Part shown: positions 1 to 8,871 of the stretch, piece by piece
How positions within the stretch are numbered: the first letter of the stretch is position 1
Layout of the letters: the number at the start of each line of letters is the position of its first letter
Origin: Rossellomorea orangium
GTDB lineage: Bacteria; Bacillota; Bacilli; Bacillales; Bacillaceae_B
Length of the DNA stretch: 64,000 nt
Assembly (NCBI RefSeq): GCF_019334305.1
Contig: NZ_JAHWGH010000018.1
Location: 382,009-446,008, forward strand
Direction of reading: 5' to 3'
Program-made: the position numbers and the translations under genes
Notes under the pieces: generated by a model
What the model saw: the letters and a program-made list of their open reading frames with translations, nothing else
The model's database searches: none
What the model was told of the DNA's origin: nothing

Positions 1-245
1 ACCAGGGTATACGCAGATGTATCCTCTGCAATGACCTCCCCTTTACCGTCAAAGATTGTTCCTCTATGCGCTTCTAGAATATGACTTTTAATATATTTTT
101 TTGCCGCCTGTGATGCCAGGACTTTTCCTTCCGCTTCCCCAGTGACCTGAATGGTGACAAAGCGGACCATTAATACAAAAAAGAGCAAGCCGAAAATCCC
201 GAAAAGGATGGCTGCCCCTATGTTCATACTTGGTCTCTTTTTCAT
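1..245 (-). CDS. pbpB: Penicillin-binding protein 2B, N-terminal part (runs off the window)
   Basis: Only the first 81 codons are present. The protein starts MKKRPSMNIG, has one membrane anchor at about residues 10-32, and continues into the conserved RGTIFDGKGEVIAED stretch that opens the extracellular dimerisation module of class B penicillin-binding proteins. This family cross-links septal peptidoglycan as the transpeptidase partner of FtsW; the catalytic domain lies outside the window. Its ATG overlaps the ftsL stop by one base (TAATG), which points to translational coupling. Position after mraZ-rsmH-ftsL matches the division cluster of Bacillus. The pbpB assignment over spoVD rests on this immediate neighbour position. 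Confidence 0.9.
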   Translation of the reverse strand, partial: MKKRPSMNIGAAILFGIFGLLFFVLMVRFVTIQVTGEAEGKVLASQAAKKYIKSHILEAHRGTIFDGKGEVIAEDTSAYTL

Positions 246-613
246 TATTGTTCAACAACCTTAACATTCTTTTCTTTCAAGTTAAGTCCAAGTTCCTTCG
301 CCTTTTCAAGAATACGTTCATACGTACTCAATTCACTCACTTGAAGTTTCAGGTCATTGTTGGCCTTTTCCTGTTTTTCAATGGTGGTTTCAACGTGCTG
401 AACCTCTTTGTTGACATCATAGATGGCGGCCTGTGTCGATACGATTTGAACGGCCAAGAAACAAAACACCATGGCGAATATGGCCACAAGGATTTTTTCA
501 CCCGGTGTGACAACGGACCTTCTTCCCTCATTCAGTCTTTGTGGTTTGGCTTGAACGGACTGATAAGATTTCTCCACTTTTTGCTGCTCGTAATTTCTGG
601 CTAAGTTACTCAA
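245..613 (-). CDS. ftsL: Cell division protein FtsL
   Basis: Small bitopic division protein of 122 residues. A basic cytoplasmic tail of about 45 residues is followed by one transmembrane segment (roughly EKILVAIFAMVFCFLAVQIV) and an extracellular coiled coil ending in a QVSELSTYERI/KELGLNLKEKNVK region typical of FtsL. It is known to form a complex with DivIC/FtsB and DivIB that activates septal wall synthesis. The start is TTG, placed 7 bases after an AGGAGG ribosome binding site and giving the family N-terminus MSNLA. It lies between rsmH and pbpB in the same transcription unit and overlaps pbpB by one base. Confidence 0.93.
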   Translation of the reverse strand: MSNLARNYEQQKVEKSYQSVQAKPQRLNEGRRSVVTPGEKILVAIFAMVFCFLAVQIVSTQAAIYDVNKEVQHVETTIEKQEKANNDLKLQVSELSTYERILEKAKELGLNLKEKNVKVVEQ

Positions 614-638
614 AATTCTCCCTCCTGTTTCCTTCTTT

Positions 639-1574
639 TTATATATTTTTTTCTGCGATTCTCAATTTAGCTGACCTGGCACGATTATTTTCTTCTAATT
701 CTTCTTCGCCAGGCAGGATCGGTTTTCTCGTAATCAGTTTAAGTTCCGCTTCATAACCCTCAGGAATAATAGGTAAACCTGGAGGCAGGTCAGGTCCTGA
801 CGCTTTCTCCTTGAACATCGTCTTACAAATCCTGTCTTCCAGGGAATGGAACGTAATGACACTCACCCTTCCACCCTTATGCAGAAGCCCTATTGCCTGC
901 TCCAAGGAATCTTCGAAAGCTCCAAGCTCATCATTCACGGCAATACGGATTGCTTGAAACACTCTCTTGGCTGGATGGCCACCCTTTCGCCTAGCGGGTG
1001 CCGGAATCCCATCCTTGATCAATTCCACAAGTTCCCCAGTGGTTTCAATCGCTTTCACTTCACGGGCCGCTTCGATCTTTCTGGCGATTTGCTTCGAGAA
1101 CTTTTCTTCTCCATATCGATAAAAGATCCGGACCAAATCCTCAAAGGACCAATGATTAACCACATCAAAGGCCGTTACTTCCCCTTGTAAATCCATCCTC
1201 ATGTCAAGAGGCGCATCATGGTGATAACTAAACCCTCTTTCTGGAGTATCCAGTTGAGGTGATGAAACACCAAGATCGTATAAAATCCCATCCACACTAT
1301 GTACTCCGAGTTGTTCAAGTTCTTCTTTGATATGCCTGAAATTTGATTGGACGAATGTCACTCTGTCCTGATAAGCAGAAAGTTTTTCTTTCGCATGGTT
1401 GATGGCTGTTTCATCCTGATCAAAGCAATACAGACGACCTTCTGGCGATAGCTGACTGACAAGATATTCACTGTGCCCTGCACCGCCTAGCGTACAATCT
1501 ACATATACTCCATCTTTTTTAATATCCAGACCGTCTACGGTCTCTTTCAATAATACAGTTGTATGTTTAAACAT
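639..1574 (-). CDS. rsmH: 16S rRNA (cytosine(1402)-N(4))-methyltransferase RsmH
   Basis: Full-length 311-residue MraW/RsmH. The SAM-binding motif I ([14 protein letters not shown]) is near residue 27, and [12 protein letters not shown] near residue 100 is a family signature; [10 protein letters not shown] near residue 244 is the second conserved block. The enzyme methylates N4 of C1402 in the ribosomal P site. It is the second gene of the mraZ-rsmH-ftsL-pbpB operon. The ATG is preceded by AAAGGTG at 8 bases. Nothing is truncated or unusual. Confidence 0.97.
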   Translation of the reverse strand: MFKHTTVLLKETVDGLDIKKDGVYVDCTLGGAGHSEYLVSQLSPEGRLYCFDQDETAINHAKEKLSAYQDRVTFVQSNFRHIKEELEQLGVHSVDGILYDLGVSSPQLDTPERGFSYHHDAPLDMRMDLQGEVTAFDVVNHWSFEDLVRIFYRYGEEKFSKQIARKIEAAREVKAIETTGELVELIKDGIPAPARRKGGHPAKRVFQAIRIAVNDELGAFEDSLEQAIGLLHKGGRVSVITFHSLEDRICKTMFKEKASGPDLPPGLPIIPEGYEAELKLITRKPILPGEEELEENNRARSAKLRIAEKNI

Positions 1575-1612
1575 GTTGAATTCACCTTTCCAATCGAACG
1601 TTTTGTGGCGGG

Positions 1613-2044
1613 CTAAATATCGAACCCTACCATATTCTCTGCAAGTTCAGCGAATGAATCTTCAGATTGTGTGAAATAGTCTTCCCATAATGATTTACTC
1701 CAAATCTCAATTCGATTGGAAACTCCTAAAATAATGCATTCTTTATCCAAATGTGCATAATTCACAAGTGTAGCAGGAATATTCACCCTGCCCGTTTTAT
1801 CCAGTTCACTCTCTGTTGCTCCCGAGAAGAAAAATCTGGTGAAGGCACGGGCATCTTTCTTAGTCAGTGGCAGGGCTTTAAGCTTTTCCTCTAATGAACG
1901 CCATTCATCCATAGGGTAACCAAACAAGCACTGGTCAAGCCCCCTGGTGATGACAAATGAATCACCGAGGTGTTCACGGAACTTGGCAGGTACAATTAAA
2001 CGGCCTTTATTATCAATGTTATGTTGATATTCGCCCATGAACAT
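1613..2044 (-). CDS. mraZ: Transcriptional regulator MraZ
   Basis: 143-residue DNA-binding protein with two SpoVT/AbrB-like halves; it begins [15 protein letters not shown] and has the conserved second half repeat [16 protein letters not shown]. MraZ binds repeats upstream of its own gene and controls the division cluster. The start chosen is the ATG at 2044, which has a GGGGG-rich ribosome binding site 8 bases upstream and gives the family length; the GTG at 2059 would add five residues that overlap that site. First gene of the dcw cluster here. Confidence 0.95.
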   Translation of the reverse strand: MFMGEYQHNIDNKGRLIVPAKFREHLGDSFVITRGLDQCLFGYPMDEWRSLEEKLKALPLTKKDARAFTRFFFSGATESELDKTGRVNIPATLVNYAHLDKECIILGVSNRIEIWSKSLWEDYFTQSEDSFAELAENMVGFDI

Positions 2045-2206
2045 ATGCACTGCCCCCACTTTCTAACACAAATGTACCACATCCCCCCACTTTTCTCCAC
2101 TCTTTTCTATATTCTTTTCTTGCATAATATTCCCTCTTTTTTTCATTAGTCTTTTTCCTGCTTTTCCAGACAATTTTCCGGTTGAATAATTTGTCAATAT
2201 CCAACA

Positions 2207-2252
2207 GAAAAAGGACCTAATTCGCACTTTACAACGAATTGGGTCCTTTTTT
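2207..2252. terminator. Intrinsic terminator downstream of bshC
   Basis: A 17-bp stem (AAAAAGGACCTAATTCG paired with CGAATTGGGTCCTTTTT, one G-T pair) with a 10-base loop lies between bshC and mraZ. On the minus strand it is followed by a U-rich run, so it should end bshC transcription before the mraZ promoter. A-tracts on both sides may let it work in both directions. Confidence 0.88.
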
Positions 2253-2263
2253 ATATTAATGGA

Positions 2264-3883
2264 TCATATATATATCACTTTATGCGCTCCATCAAACGTA
2301 AAATCTTGAAGAGTCAGATCTTTCACGAAATCTGGGCCGTACTTATTTAAGAAATAGAGGATATTCCAGGTTCTTTCCTGAGGTCCTTCATTGGGCCTGA
2401 TACTGTTTTCTACTTTCATAAATTGAGAGAACGTTAATGAGTGCTTATCTTTCAGCGCTTTCTCTATCTTTTTGCGTAAATAATTGAACTGATTATGATG
2501 GAACTCCAGATTCTTTTCGATAATGGGGGCCAGCCCTTGATCAATCGAAATGGATTGTTTCAAGATTTCCTCATATTTACGAGTGAGTTCCTCCTGGATT
2601 TCGTTCATTTCCTTCTCAAGTCCCGGACGTTCAAGAGTCTTCCAAAAAGCATCCCTGGCAGTCGTTACTCCTTCTGTAAGGACTCCTTCAAGCGTCAACT
2701 GGAGTTCCTGCATCCTTTTTTGGATGTCCCTTTCCACTATCGTGATGTTTAATCGGGGCACAACAGGAGGCATCTTTAAATCCACATGTTCAAATGCCTT
2801 CTTCAATTCCCCCCAGTATGCAATTTCGCCCGGACCTGCAATAAATGCGAGACTCGGGAATAACCACTCCTGCATCAATGGCCTTGTAACGACATTATTA
2901 CTAAATGATTCAGGATTATTCTCTAGAATGGTCAGCAACTCGGCTGAAGAAAATATCTTATTGCTACTTTTCTCAATGAACACTTCACCATCTCTATCCA
3001 GCAGCGCCCTTTCGTTCTGAATCTGTAGAAAAAGATTGGCGGCATCAGGGGATATTTCCAATTGAGTGCCGAATCCACTCTCCTGAATGACTCTTTGTTG
3101 TTCCAGTACAGCATCTGTTATTGACTTACTGCTTTCAATCAAATGATGAAAATGCGACCCTTCAAGTCTTCTGAGGGGAGGATAAGACGAATCAATGACC
3201 AGCAGTCCGAAATCTTTAAATAAACTCATGACAAAATGCGCAAAAAAGCGAACGATCGTTTGTTCCTCGTCTATCATCTTATTGAGTTCTTTCAGCATTT
3301 CTTTTGAATACTCCGTCTCACCTAGAACGGTCATGATGTCACCAGCCCAATCCTTCATCACCGACTTTGTATACGTGATGTGAGAGGTCATCTTTTTTTC
3401 CAGTACCCTTTCAGGATACCCAACCTTCTCAAGCTTCGTTCCTTTTTCAACGAATATATGATTCACTTCTTGATAATCGTGATCTTCTCCGGCAATCCAA
3501 AAAACCGGGACAACCGGATGTTTTAATTCTGCTTCCTGCTGCCTCGCTAATTGAATGACTGAAATGATTTTATGTATCGTGTAGAGGGGACCGCTCATAA
3601 GGCCAGCCTGTTGCCCGGCTACGACGGTAACTGCATCATCCCTCAATTTCCCAAGGGATTCTTCCACTTTATCGGACGTAGGCAACCCTTCCATATAAGA
3701 GGAAATACAGGTTGTCAGTCCTTCTCTAGGGAATTGTCGCGATTGAAGGTCTTTCATACGGTCCTGGTAAACTGAGGGCATGTTGATATTATAGTGAAAA
3801 AAAGAAGTGACAGGCTCTTCTTGGTTTAAATATTTAGATGCAAACAGATTGATTGCAGGAATGTTTAAGCTTTCCAAATCCAT
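2264..3883 (-). CDS. bshC: Putative cysteine ligase BshC (bacillithiol biosynthesis)
   Basis: 539 residues, the usual length for BshC (formerly YllA). Recognisable family segments include VVAGQQAGLMSGPLYTIHK near residue 90, PVFWIAGEDHDYQEVNH near residue 125 and FIAGPGEIAYWGELK near residue 345. The protein adds cysteine to glucosaminyl-malate in the last step of bacillithiol synthesis, as shown genetically in Bacillus. A long helical region rich in Glu and Lys lies at residues 390-480, consistent with the C-terminal coiled coil of the family. It sits directly upstream of mraZ, as in B. subtilis, separated from it by a strong terminator. Confidence 0.95.
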   Translation of the reverse strand: MDLESLNIPAINLFASKYLNQEEPVTSFFHYNINMPSVYQDRMKDLQSRQFPREGLTTCISSYMEGLPTSDKVEESLGKLRDDAVTVVAGQQAGLMSGPLYTIHKIISVIQLARQQEAELKHPVVPVFWIAGEDHDYQEVNHIFVEKGTKLEKVGYPERVLEKKMTSHITYTKSVMKDWAGDIMTVLGETEYSKEMLKELNKMIDEEQTIVRFFAHFVMSLFKDFGLLVIDSSYPPLRRLEGSHFHHLIESSKSITDAVLEQQRVIQESGFGTQLEISPDAANLFLQIQNERALLDRDGEVFIEKSSNKIFSSAELLTILENNPESFSNNVVTRPLMQEWLFPSLAFIAGPGEIAYWGELKKAFEHVDLKMPPVVPRLNITIVERDIQKRMQELQLTLEGVLTEGVTTARDAFWKTLERPGLEKEMNEIQEELTRKYEEILKQSISIDQGLAPIIEKNLEFHHNQFNYLRKKIEKALKDKHSLTFSQFMKVENSIRPNEGPQERTWNILYFLNKYGPDFVKDLTLQDFTFDGAHKVIYI

Positions 3884-3923
3884 GTGATTGACTCCTTTTC
3901 TAGCTCTTTATATCCTAACGATG

Positions 3924-3932
3924 AGTATATCA
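3924..3932 (-). promoter_or_regulatory. Possible extended -10 promoter of bshC
   Basis: On the minus strand TGATATACT occurs about 40 bases before the bshC ATG, matching an extended -10 element (TGnTATACT). No good -35 hexamer is visible, so this is a weak prediction. Confidence 0.4.
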
Positions 3933-3970
3933 TTCCACATAAGGAAAAGGAAAAATCCTGCCTGTTAATT

Positions 3971-4357
3971 TTAATTCAATTCAAGAATTCTAAGGATGAG
4001 GCCGGTGATCATCAATGTGATATACGCAGTGAAAAACAAGAGGAAGTTGACTCTCCAGAAGCCTCTCAATACTTTGGGATAATGTATCTCACCTTTTGCC
4101 TTCCAATACATAAGGGCAAACAGTACCCCGATGGAACAAACCACTATAAAAATGAGCCACAGGTACGATGTCTGCCAAATGGCTATGACAATAAAGTGAA
4201 CAGAGACAATTAATAGAAAGGTGGTTATATCGATGGCGATATGCACCGCTTTCCGATGACTCTTCATGATCTCCTTTGCAAGAATAAAACTAATGAAATA
4301 TCCCAAAAATGGAATCATAACGAAAATGGCTATGATTGTAGAAAAAACGGACGCCAT
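3971..4357 (-). CDS. DUF3397-type integral membrane protein
   Basis: 128 residues with four hydrophobic segments (about residues 3-27, 38-60, 66-85 and 103-124), so a small polytopic membrane protein. It resembles the DUF3397 family, which I know as a Firmicutes protein of unknown function encoded beside panE and bshC. It ends 87 bases before bshC and starts one base after the PanE-type gene stop, so it is probably cotranscribed with that gene. No catalytic motif is visible. Confidence 0.75.
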   Translation of the reverse strand: MASVFSTIIAIFVMIPFLGYFISFILAKEIMKSHRKAVHIAIDITTFLLIVSVHFIVIAIWQTSYLWLIFIVVCSIGVLFALMYWKAKGEIHYPKVLRGFWRVNFLLFFTAYITLMITGLILRILELN

Positions 4358-4358
4358 T

Positions 4359-5255
4359 TTATCCCCCCAGACCTTCTCTTTCTATTCCTTTAACTAATCT
4401 GTAAAGTACATTCATGTTGGGTACAAAATGGTGTTCTTCTTCTGCTTTATCCAGAAGTACGCCTAAGATCGATTCGATTTCCGTTTCTCTTCCCGACTCA
4501 ATATCCTTCAACATGGAAGATTTATTCAAATATGTATTCCTGCAGATATCGACTACTTTATTAAACGATATGACTTCGTCCATTTGAGGGAACAAGAGCA
4601 TCAACTCTTTGAATACATCCCTTTGTAAATGCTGAAAAAATGAATTTTCGACCAGTTTACCGTTCGTTACACCGGTCAGGGCTGTCAATGGATTGATACA
4701 TACATTGACGAATAATTTGGTCAGGAGCATTTTTTCGAAGTCAGGTTGGATTGAAAAGGGAAATGAATGGACACTCTGTGATACTACTTCTTGCATCACA
4801 CCCCAATTCCCTCTAATTAATGCAATATTAATCCCTGCTTCCCCTAAATGATGTACAGTGACATCATTTTCTTTCATTGCCCCATGCTCGACCGAACCCG
4901 CTATCAAATGATGATGGGGTAATGATTTCACCCACTCGATATGTCCTATCCCATTTTGGACAAACATAAGGGGACGTTCTGCACTAAATTTGAAGAGAGT
5001 CTCTCTAAGTGAGAAGAGATCATACCCCTTAACAGCTACAATCCCAAGGTCAAATTCCTGAACTGACTCGATCTGATTGACCGAAGTGACCCTGGTATTG
5101 ATGGTAGATCCATTTTTAAGTATAGTTACTCCGTTATGATTCAGCGAGCGAGCCTGTGATTCTCTCCTCACAATAAGGGTGACATCGAATGATTGGCCCA
5201 AATACCCGGCAATCAAAAGACCAACCGCTCCTCCTCCTAAGATTCCTATTCTCAT
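4359..5255 (-). CDS. 2-dehydropantoate 2-reductase family protein (PanE/ApbA)
   Basis: 298 residues. The N-terminus MRIGILGGGAVGLLIAGYLG is the NADP-binding Rossmann loop of ketopantoate reductases, and VKGYDLFSLRETL plus FVQNGIGHIEWV are family blocks; the C-terminal domain carries KLFVNVCINPLTALTGVTNG. The enzyme reduces ketopantoate to pantoate on the way to CoA. Start is the ATG at 5255 with GAAGGGG 5 bases upstream; the longer frame from 5288 lacks a site and adds 11 non-family residues. Homologous in place to B. subtilis ylbQ. Whether it is the main pantothenate enzyme or a paralogue cannot be told here. Confidence 0.85.
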   Translation of the reverse strand: MRIGILGGGAVGLLIAGYLGQSFDVTLIVRRESQARSLNHNGVTILKNGSTINTRVTSVNQIESVQEFDLGIVAVKGYDLFSLRETLFKFSAERPLMFVQNGIGHIEWVKSLPHHHLIAGSVEHGAMKENDVTVHHLGEAGINIALIRGNWGVMQEVVSQSVHSFPFSIQPDFEKMLLTKLFVNVCINPLTALTGVTNGKLVENSFFQHLQRDVFKELMLLFPQMDEVISFNKVVDICRNTYLNKSSMLKDIESGRETEIESILGVLLDKAEEEHHFVPNMNVLYRLVKGIEREGLGG

Positions 5256-5346
5256 AAAGACCCCTTCTCCTGCTTCATTTATGAACATTTTACCAAATTT
5301 CCCTCATGAAGAAAACGTATAGGCTAAAAGAATCAATCACCTTTAT

Positions 5347-5382
5347 AAAAAGGGCCCGTTCCAAAAAGAACGGACCCTTTCT
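5347..5382 (-). terminator. Intrinsic terminator of the acyl-CoA carboxylase set
   Basis: AAAGGGCCCGTTC pairs with GAACGGACCCTTT (one mismatch) around a 6-base loop, followed by TTTTTAT on the minus strand. It lies 10 bases after the carboxyltransferase stop codon. Confidence 0.88.
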
Positions 5383-5391
5383 TTCACTACA

Positions 5392-6933
5392 TTAGACAGG
5401 ATATACAGGATGTTTCCTTTCACTGAAACGTACATCCTTTGATTCATAAAGTTTATAACGCTGAATCAATACAGAACGTAATTCATTCGGAGCTGTAATT
5501 TCATCTACTATTAATTCAGATGCCAACTTGTATATGTCTATATGCTCTTTATATTCTTTCTGTTTCTCCTGGACATACTGAATTCTTTCCTTAGGATCTT
5601 CAATGGCCTGAATCTTATTGGAGTAAACAGCATTCACCGCTGCTTCAGGTCCCATTACAGCGATTTGTGCAGTCGGGAGGGCGATGCACACGTCAGGGTC
5701 GAATGCCGGGCCAGCCATGGCATATAAACCGGCTCCATAAGCCTTTCTGACAATGACAGAAATTTTCGTAACGGTTGCGGAGCTCATGGCGGCTATCAGC
5801 TTGGCACCATGTCTGATAATCCCCGCTCTTTCCACTTTTGTCCCGATCATGAACCCGGGCACATCAGCGAGGAATAGTAACGGTATATGGAACGCGTCAC
5901 ATAATTGGATGAATTTAGCGCCCTTGTCGGCCGAGTCATGGAAAAGGACCCCACCTTTCACTTTCGGTTGGTTGGCAATGATCCCTACTACCTTCCCGTC
6001 CATTCGTCCGAAACCTGTGATCAGTTCGGGAGCGAAGAGTTTCTTCATCTCAAAGAAGCTTCCTTCATCAATCAAAGTGTCGATGCAATCATACATGTTG
6101 AATGGCGCATTTTGATGTTCCGGGATGATATCTTCCAACAGTTTTTCATGTTTAGGAGCAACTCCATCTACCACCTGTGGCTTGTGCTGATAATTCGCCG
6201 GGAAATAACTTAAGTATCTCTTCGCTTCCTCGATCGCTTCTTCTTCGGACGCTGCAAGAAGGTCCCCGCAACCACTGACGGTACAATGCATTCTTGCACC
6301 ACCCATTTCTTCGAGTGTCACTTTCTCACCGATTACTTTTTCTGCCATCCGCGGGGATCCAAGATACATGGACGCATTGCCATCCACCATGATGACGATA
6401 TCACAGAAAGCAGGAATGTACGCCCCACCGGCAGCAGATGGTCCGAACAGGACACAGATTTGTGGAACCATTCCGGACATCTTAACTTGATTATGAAATA
6501 TTTTTCCTGCACCGCGTCGATTCGGGAACATATCCAATTGATCGGTGATACGCGCCCCCGCAGAGTCCACCAAATAGAAGATAGGTACCTTTAAGTTAAG
6601 AGCAGTCTCTTGGATCCGTATGATTTTCTCTACCGTTCTCGCACCCCAGGAACCAGCCTTTACAGTGGAATCATTGGCCATGACGCAAACAGTCTGCCCT
6701 CCCACTTTCCCGATGGCGGTGACAACCCCATCGGCAGGTAAATCTTCCGCCTTATTGTTGGCAAACATCCCATCTTCTTGATAATCCCCATTATCAAACA
6801 ATTGTTGAAGACGATCACGAACAAACATTTTGTTCTGTTCTTTTAATTTCTCATGATATTTAGGCTGACCGCCAGACGCAATTCTGTCTCTAGTTTCTTC
6901 AAGAGTATTGATGATCGTTTTGGATGTCGACAT
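5392..6933 (-). CDS. Acyl-CoA carboxylase, carboxyltransferase (beta) subunit
   Basis: 513 residues, the length of propionyl/methylcrotonyl/acetyl-CoA carboxylase beta subunits (PccB/MmdA type, B. subtilis YngE-like). Both crotonase-fold halves are present: the N-terminal half has DSAGARITDQLDMFP and GPSAAGGAYIPAFCD, the C-terminal half has LADVPGFMIGTKVERAGIIRHGAK and AYGAGLYAMAGPAFDPD. It transfers carboxylate from carboxybiotin to an acyl-CoA. It closes a three-gene set with its own biotin carrier and biotin carboxylase. Substrate cannot be fixed from sequence by eye; propionyl-CoA or a branched enoyl-CoA is likely. Start has GGAGGGG at 6 bases. Confidence 0.93.
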   Translation of the reverse strand: MSTSKTIINTLEETRDRIASGGQPKYHEKLKEQNKMFVRDRLQQLFDNGDYQEDGMFANNKAEDLPADGVVTAIGKVGGQTVCVMANDSTVKAGSWGARTVEKIIRIQETALNLKVPIFYLVDSAGARITDQLDMFPNRRGAGKIFHNQVKMSGMVPQICVLFGPSAAGGAYIPAFCDIVIMVDGNASMYLGSPRMAEKVIGEKVTLEEMGGARMHCTVSGCGDLLAASEEEAIEEAKRYLSYFPANYQHKPQVVDGVAPKHEKLLEDIIPEHQNAPFNMYDCIDTLIDEGSFFEMKKLFAPELITGFGRMDGKVVGIIANQPKVKGGVLFHDSADKGAKFIQLCDAFHIPLLFLADVPGFMIGTKVERAGIIRHGAKLIAAMSSATVTKISVIVRKAYGAGLYAMAGPAFDPDVCIALPTAQIAVMGPEAAVNAVYSNKIQAIEDPKERIQYVQEKQKEYKEHIDIYKLASELIVDEITAPNELRSVLIQRYKLYESKDVRFSERKHPVYPV

Positions 6934-7016
6934 AATATCCCCTCCGTCGTTTTATGTAAATGTATAAAAATCGATAAAGTCAGAGGATCAATAGATCTTC
7001 TGACTTGTTGAAACGC

Positions 7017-7232
7017 TTATCCTTCGATAACGAGTAATACATCGCCTTCGTTAACAAAGTCACCGATATTCACTTTTATTTCGGTTACTTTCCCTGCCGC
7101 TTCGGCTTCAACGGGAATCTCCATTTTCATCGATTCAAGCATAAGAACAGTATCACCGGTTGACACTTCCCCACCTTGTTCCACTAATACATTTAATACA
7201 GTTCCGGCCATTGTTGATGTGATTTCTTTCAT
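7017..7232 (-). CDS. Biotin/lipoyl attachment carrier protein (YngHB type)
   Basis: 71 residues forming just one biotinyl/lipoyl domain. The target motif is ESMKMEIPV, with the modified lysine expected at residue 36. A free-standing carrier this small is the form found beside B. subtilis yngH. In this operon it would carry CO2 between the biotin carboxylase encoded upstream and the carboxyltransferase encoded downstream. Start has TGGAGG at 8 bases. Lipoylation cannot be excluded from sequence, but the neighbours argue for biotin. Confidence 0.93.
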   Translation of the reverse strand: MKEITSTMAGTVLNVLVEQGGEVSTGDTVLMLESMKMEIPVEAEAAGKVTEIKVNIGDFVNEGDVLLVIEG

Positions 7233-7292
7233 GATTGATTCCTCCAGTTTTCCTCTTAAGTATGAATTGATTATGGAGCATTTCGCCCCTCA

Positions 7293-8642
7293 TTATGTGT
7301 GGTTGGCTGTTAAAAAGTCCTGCAACCATTTTGTGGTATAAGATCCTTCAATAAATCCTTTGTCTTCAATAATATCCTTGAATAGGCTGACATTCGTCTT
7401 GACCCCTTCAATCTTTACGCCATCAAAGAAGATCTTTGCTTTATTCAATGCATCCGATCGGTCATTACCCATAATGATACATTTGGAGATCATCGGATCA
7501 TAGAACGGGGTAACCTTGTTGCCCTCTTCATATCCGCTGTCGATACGGATCCCCTCACCCTCTGCCCATTGCAGTGTTGTTAATTGGCCTGGGGAAGGAT
7601 AGAAGGTTTTCGGGTCCTCTGCATATACTCTAAACTCAATGGCATGGCCGTTGTTCTGGATTTCCTCCTGTTTGCATAACGGGAGAGGTTTCCCTTCCGC
7701 CACGAGCAGCTGCCATTTCACAAGATCCAGTCCGGTGACCGATTCAGTGACGGGATGTTCCACCTGGAGACGTGTATTCATTTCAAGGAAATAAAAATTC
7801 TCGTCTTCGTCAACGATAAACTCCACCGTTCCTGCATTGGTATATCCAACTGCCTTACCGGCTTGTACGGCTGATGCAAACATTTTCTCCTTGGTTTCTT
7901 GAGATAATGAAGGAGAAGGTGACTCTTCAATCACTTTCTGATTTCTTCGCTGAACGGAACAGTTACGCTCGTAAAGATGAACCAGATTCCCATGGTGATC
8001 TCCGAAGATTTGCACCTCTACGTGTCTCCCATTCTCAATACATTTTTCAAGGAAGACTTCCTCTTTTCCGAAATAAGCTTTAGCACGGTTTTTAGTAGAG
8101 TCAAAGCTTTGAACGAGCGCTTGCTCATTTTCACAGCGAATCATACCGATTCCACCGCCTCCACCACTCGCTTTCAACATGACAGGATAGCCTATTTCGA
8201 GCGCAACGGCTTTGGCTGCATCAATCGTTTCCACTCCACCGGCACTTCCCGGTACTACCGGAACAGATGCTTCCTGCATCACCTTCCTCGCCTCGACCTT
8301 ATCTCCCATCTTGTCAATGATGTCGTGAGCGGGACCAATAAAGGTGATCCCTTCTTCAGTCACCCTACGGGCAAAGTCCGCGTTTTCAGACAAGAGACCA
8401 TATCCGGGATGAATGCCATCCACCTTTTCCTTCTTTGCGATTTCCAGTATATTGTCCACTACCAAGTATGAACGATTCACTTGTGATTCACCTATGCGGT
8501 ATGCAACATCCGCGTCTTTTACAAAGGGCATATCCTGATCTGCATCTGAATAAACCGCGACTGTTTGAATATTTAATTGTTTACATGTTTTGATGATCCT
8601 CGAAGCGATTTCTCCCCTGTTTGCAATTAGTATCTTCTGCAC
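7293..8642 (-). CDS. Biotin carboxylase subunit (AccC/YngH type)
   Basis: 449 residues with the ATP-grasp fold of biotin carboxylases: start KILIANRGEIASRI, the glycine-rich lid KASGGGGGIGMI near residue 160, EKCIENGRHVEVQIFGD near residue 205, and the catalytic EMNTRLQVEHPVTE near residue 280. It carboxylates biotin on the carrier at the expense of ATP and bicarbonate. The start is GTG at 8642, 5 bases after AAAGGGGAG; the ATG at 8669 would place this site inside the gene. It is a second biotin carboxylase in addition to the one fused in pyruvate carboxylase at 35-38.5 kb. First gene of the three-gene set. Confidence 0.92.
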   Translation of the reverse strand: MQKILIANRGEIASRIIKTCKQLNIQTVAVYSDADQDMPFVKDADVAYRIGESQVNRSYLVVDNILEIAKKEKVDGIHPGYGLLSENADFARRVTEEGITFIGPAHDIIDKMGDKVEARKVMQEASVPVVPGSAGGVETIDAAKAVALEIGYPVMLKASGGGGGIGMIRCENEQALVQSFDSTKNRAKAYFGKEEVFLEKCIENGRHVEVQIFGDHHGNLVHLYERNCSVQRRNQKVIEESPSPSLSQETKEKMFASAVQAGKAVGYTNAGTVEFIVDEDENFYFLEMNTRLQVEHPVTESVTGLDLVKWQLLVAEGKPLPLCKQEEIQNNGHAIEFRVYAEDPKTFYPSPGQLTTLQWAEGEGIRIDSGYEEGNKVTPFYDPMISKCIIMGNDRSDALNKAKIFFDGVKIEGVKTNVSLFKDIIEDKGFIEGSYTTKWLQDFLTANHT

Positions 8643-8720
8643 AATCTCTCCCCTTTCTTCACAGAACACATCTGTTCAATATACGAATTCTACAAAAATC
8701 GTCGAATTCCTTCTTCTCCA

Positions 8721-8735
8721 TTGTAAACGTTTTCT
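8721..8735. promoter_or_regulatory. CcpA catabolite-response (cre) site
   Basis: TTGTAAACGTTTTCT fits the cre consensus WTGNAANCGNWNNCW at every position. It lies 79 bases upstream of the biotin carboxylase start and about 35 bases before the likely ylbP promoter, in the divergent region. Carbon repression of the acyl-CoA carboxylase set is the likely consequence; this is an inference. Confidence 0.7.
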
Positions 8736-8813
8736 AAAATAAGTGCAGAATTTTTTGTATTTTTGTTATATAATAATAATAAATATGTGCTCTACGTTTA
8801 GAGTCATTGCAAA

Positions 8814-8849
8814 CGGATACATGATATGTCACGTATCCGCAGATTTTTT
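8814..8849 (+). terminator. Terminator-like hairpin in the ylbP leader
   Basis: CGGATAC (8814-8820) pairs with GTATCCG (8833-8839), with an inner TGA/TCA pair set, followed by TTTTTT at 8844-8849. It lies between a TATAAT at 8769 and the ylbP ribosome binding site. CGTTT at 8795-8799 can instead pair with AAACG at 8811-8815, overlapping the stem, so an attenuator is possible. Confidence 0.5.
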
Positions 8850-8871
8850 AAGCATTATAGGAGGTTGTACT

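Noticed and set aside
8663..8677. GAACA-N4-TGTTC inverted repeat resembling a LexA box
   Set aside because: The B. subtilis LexA box needs GAAC-N4-GTTC; here GAAC and GTTC are six bases apart, and flanking bases do not fit.
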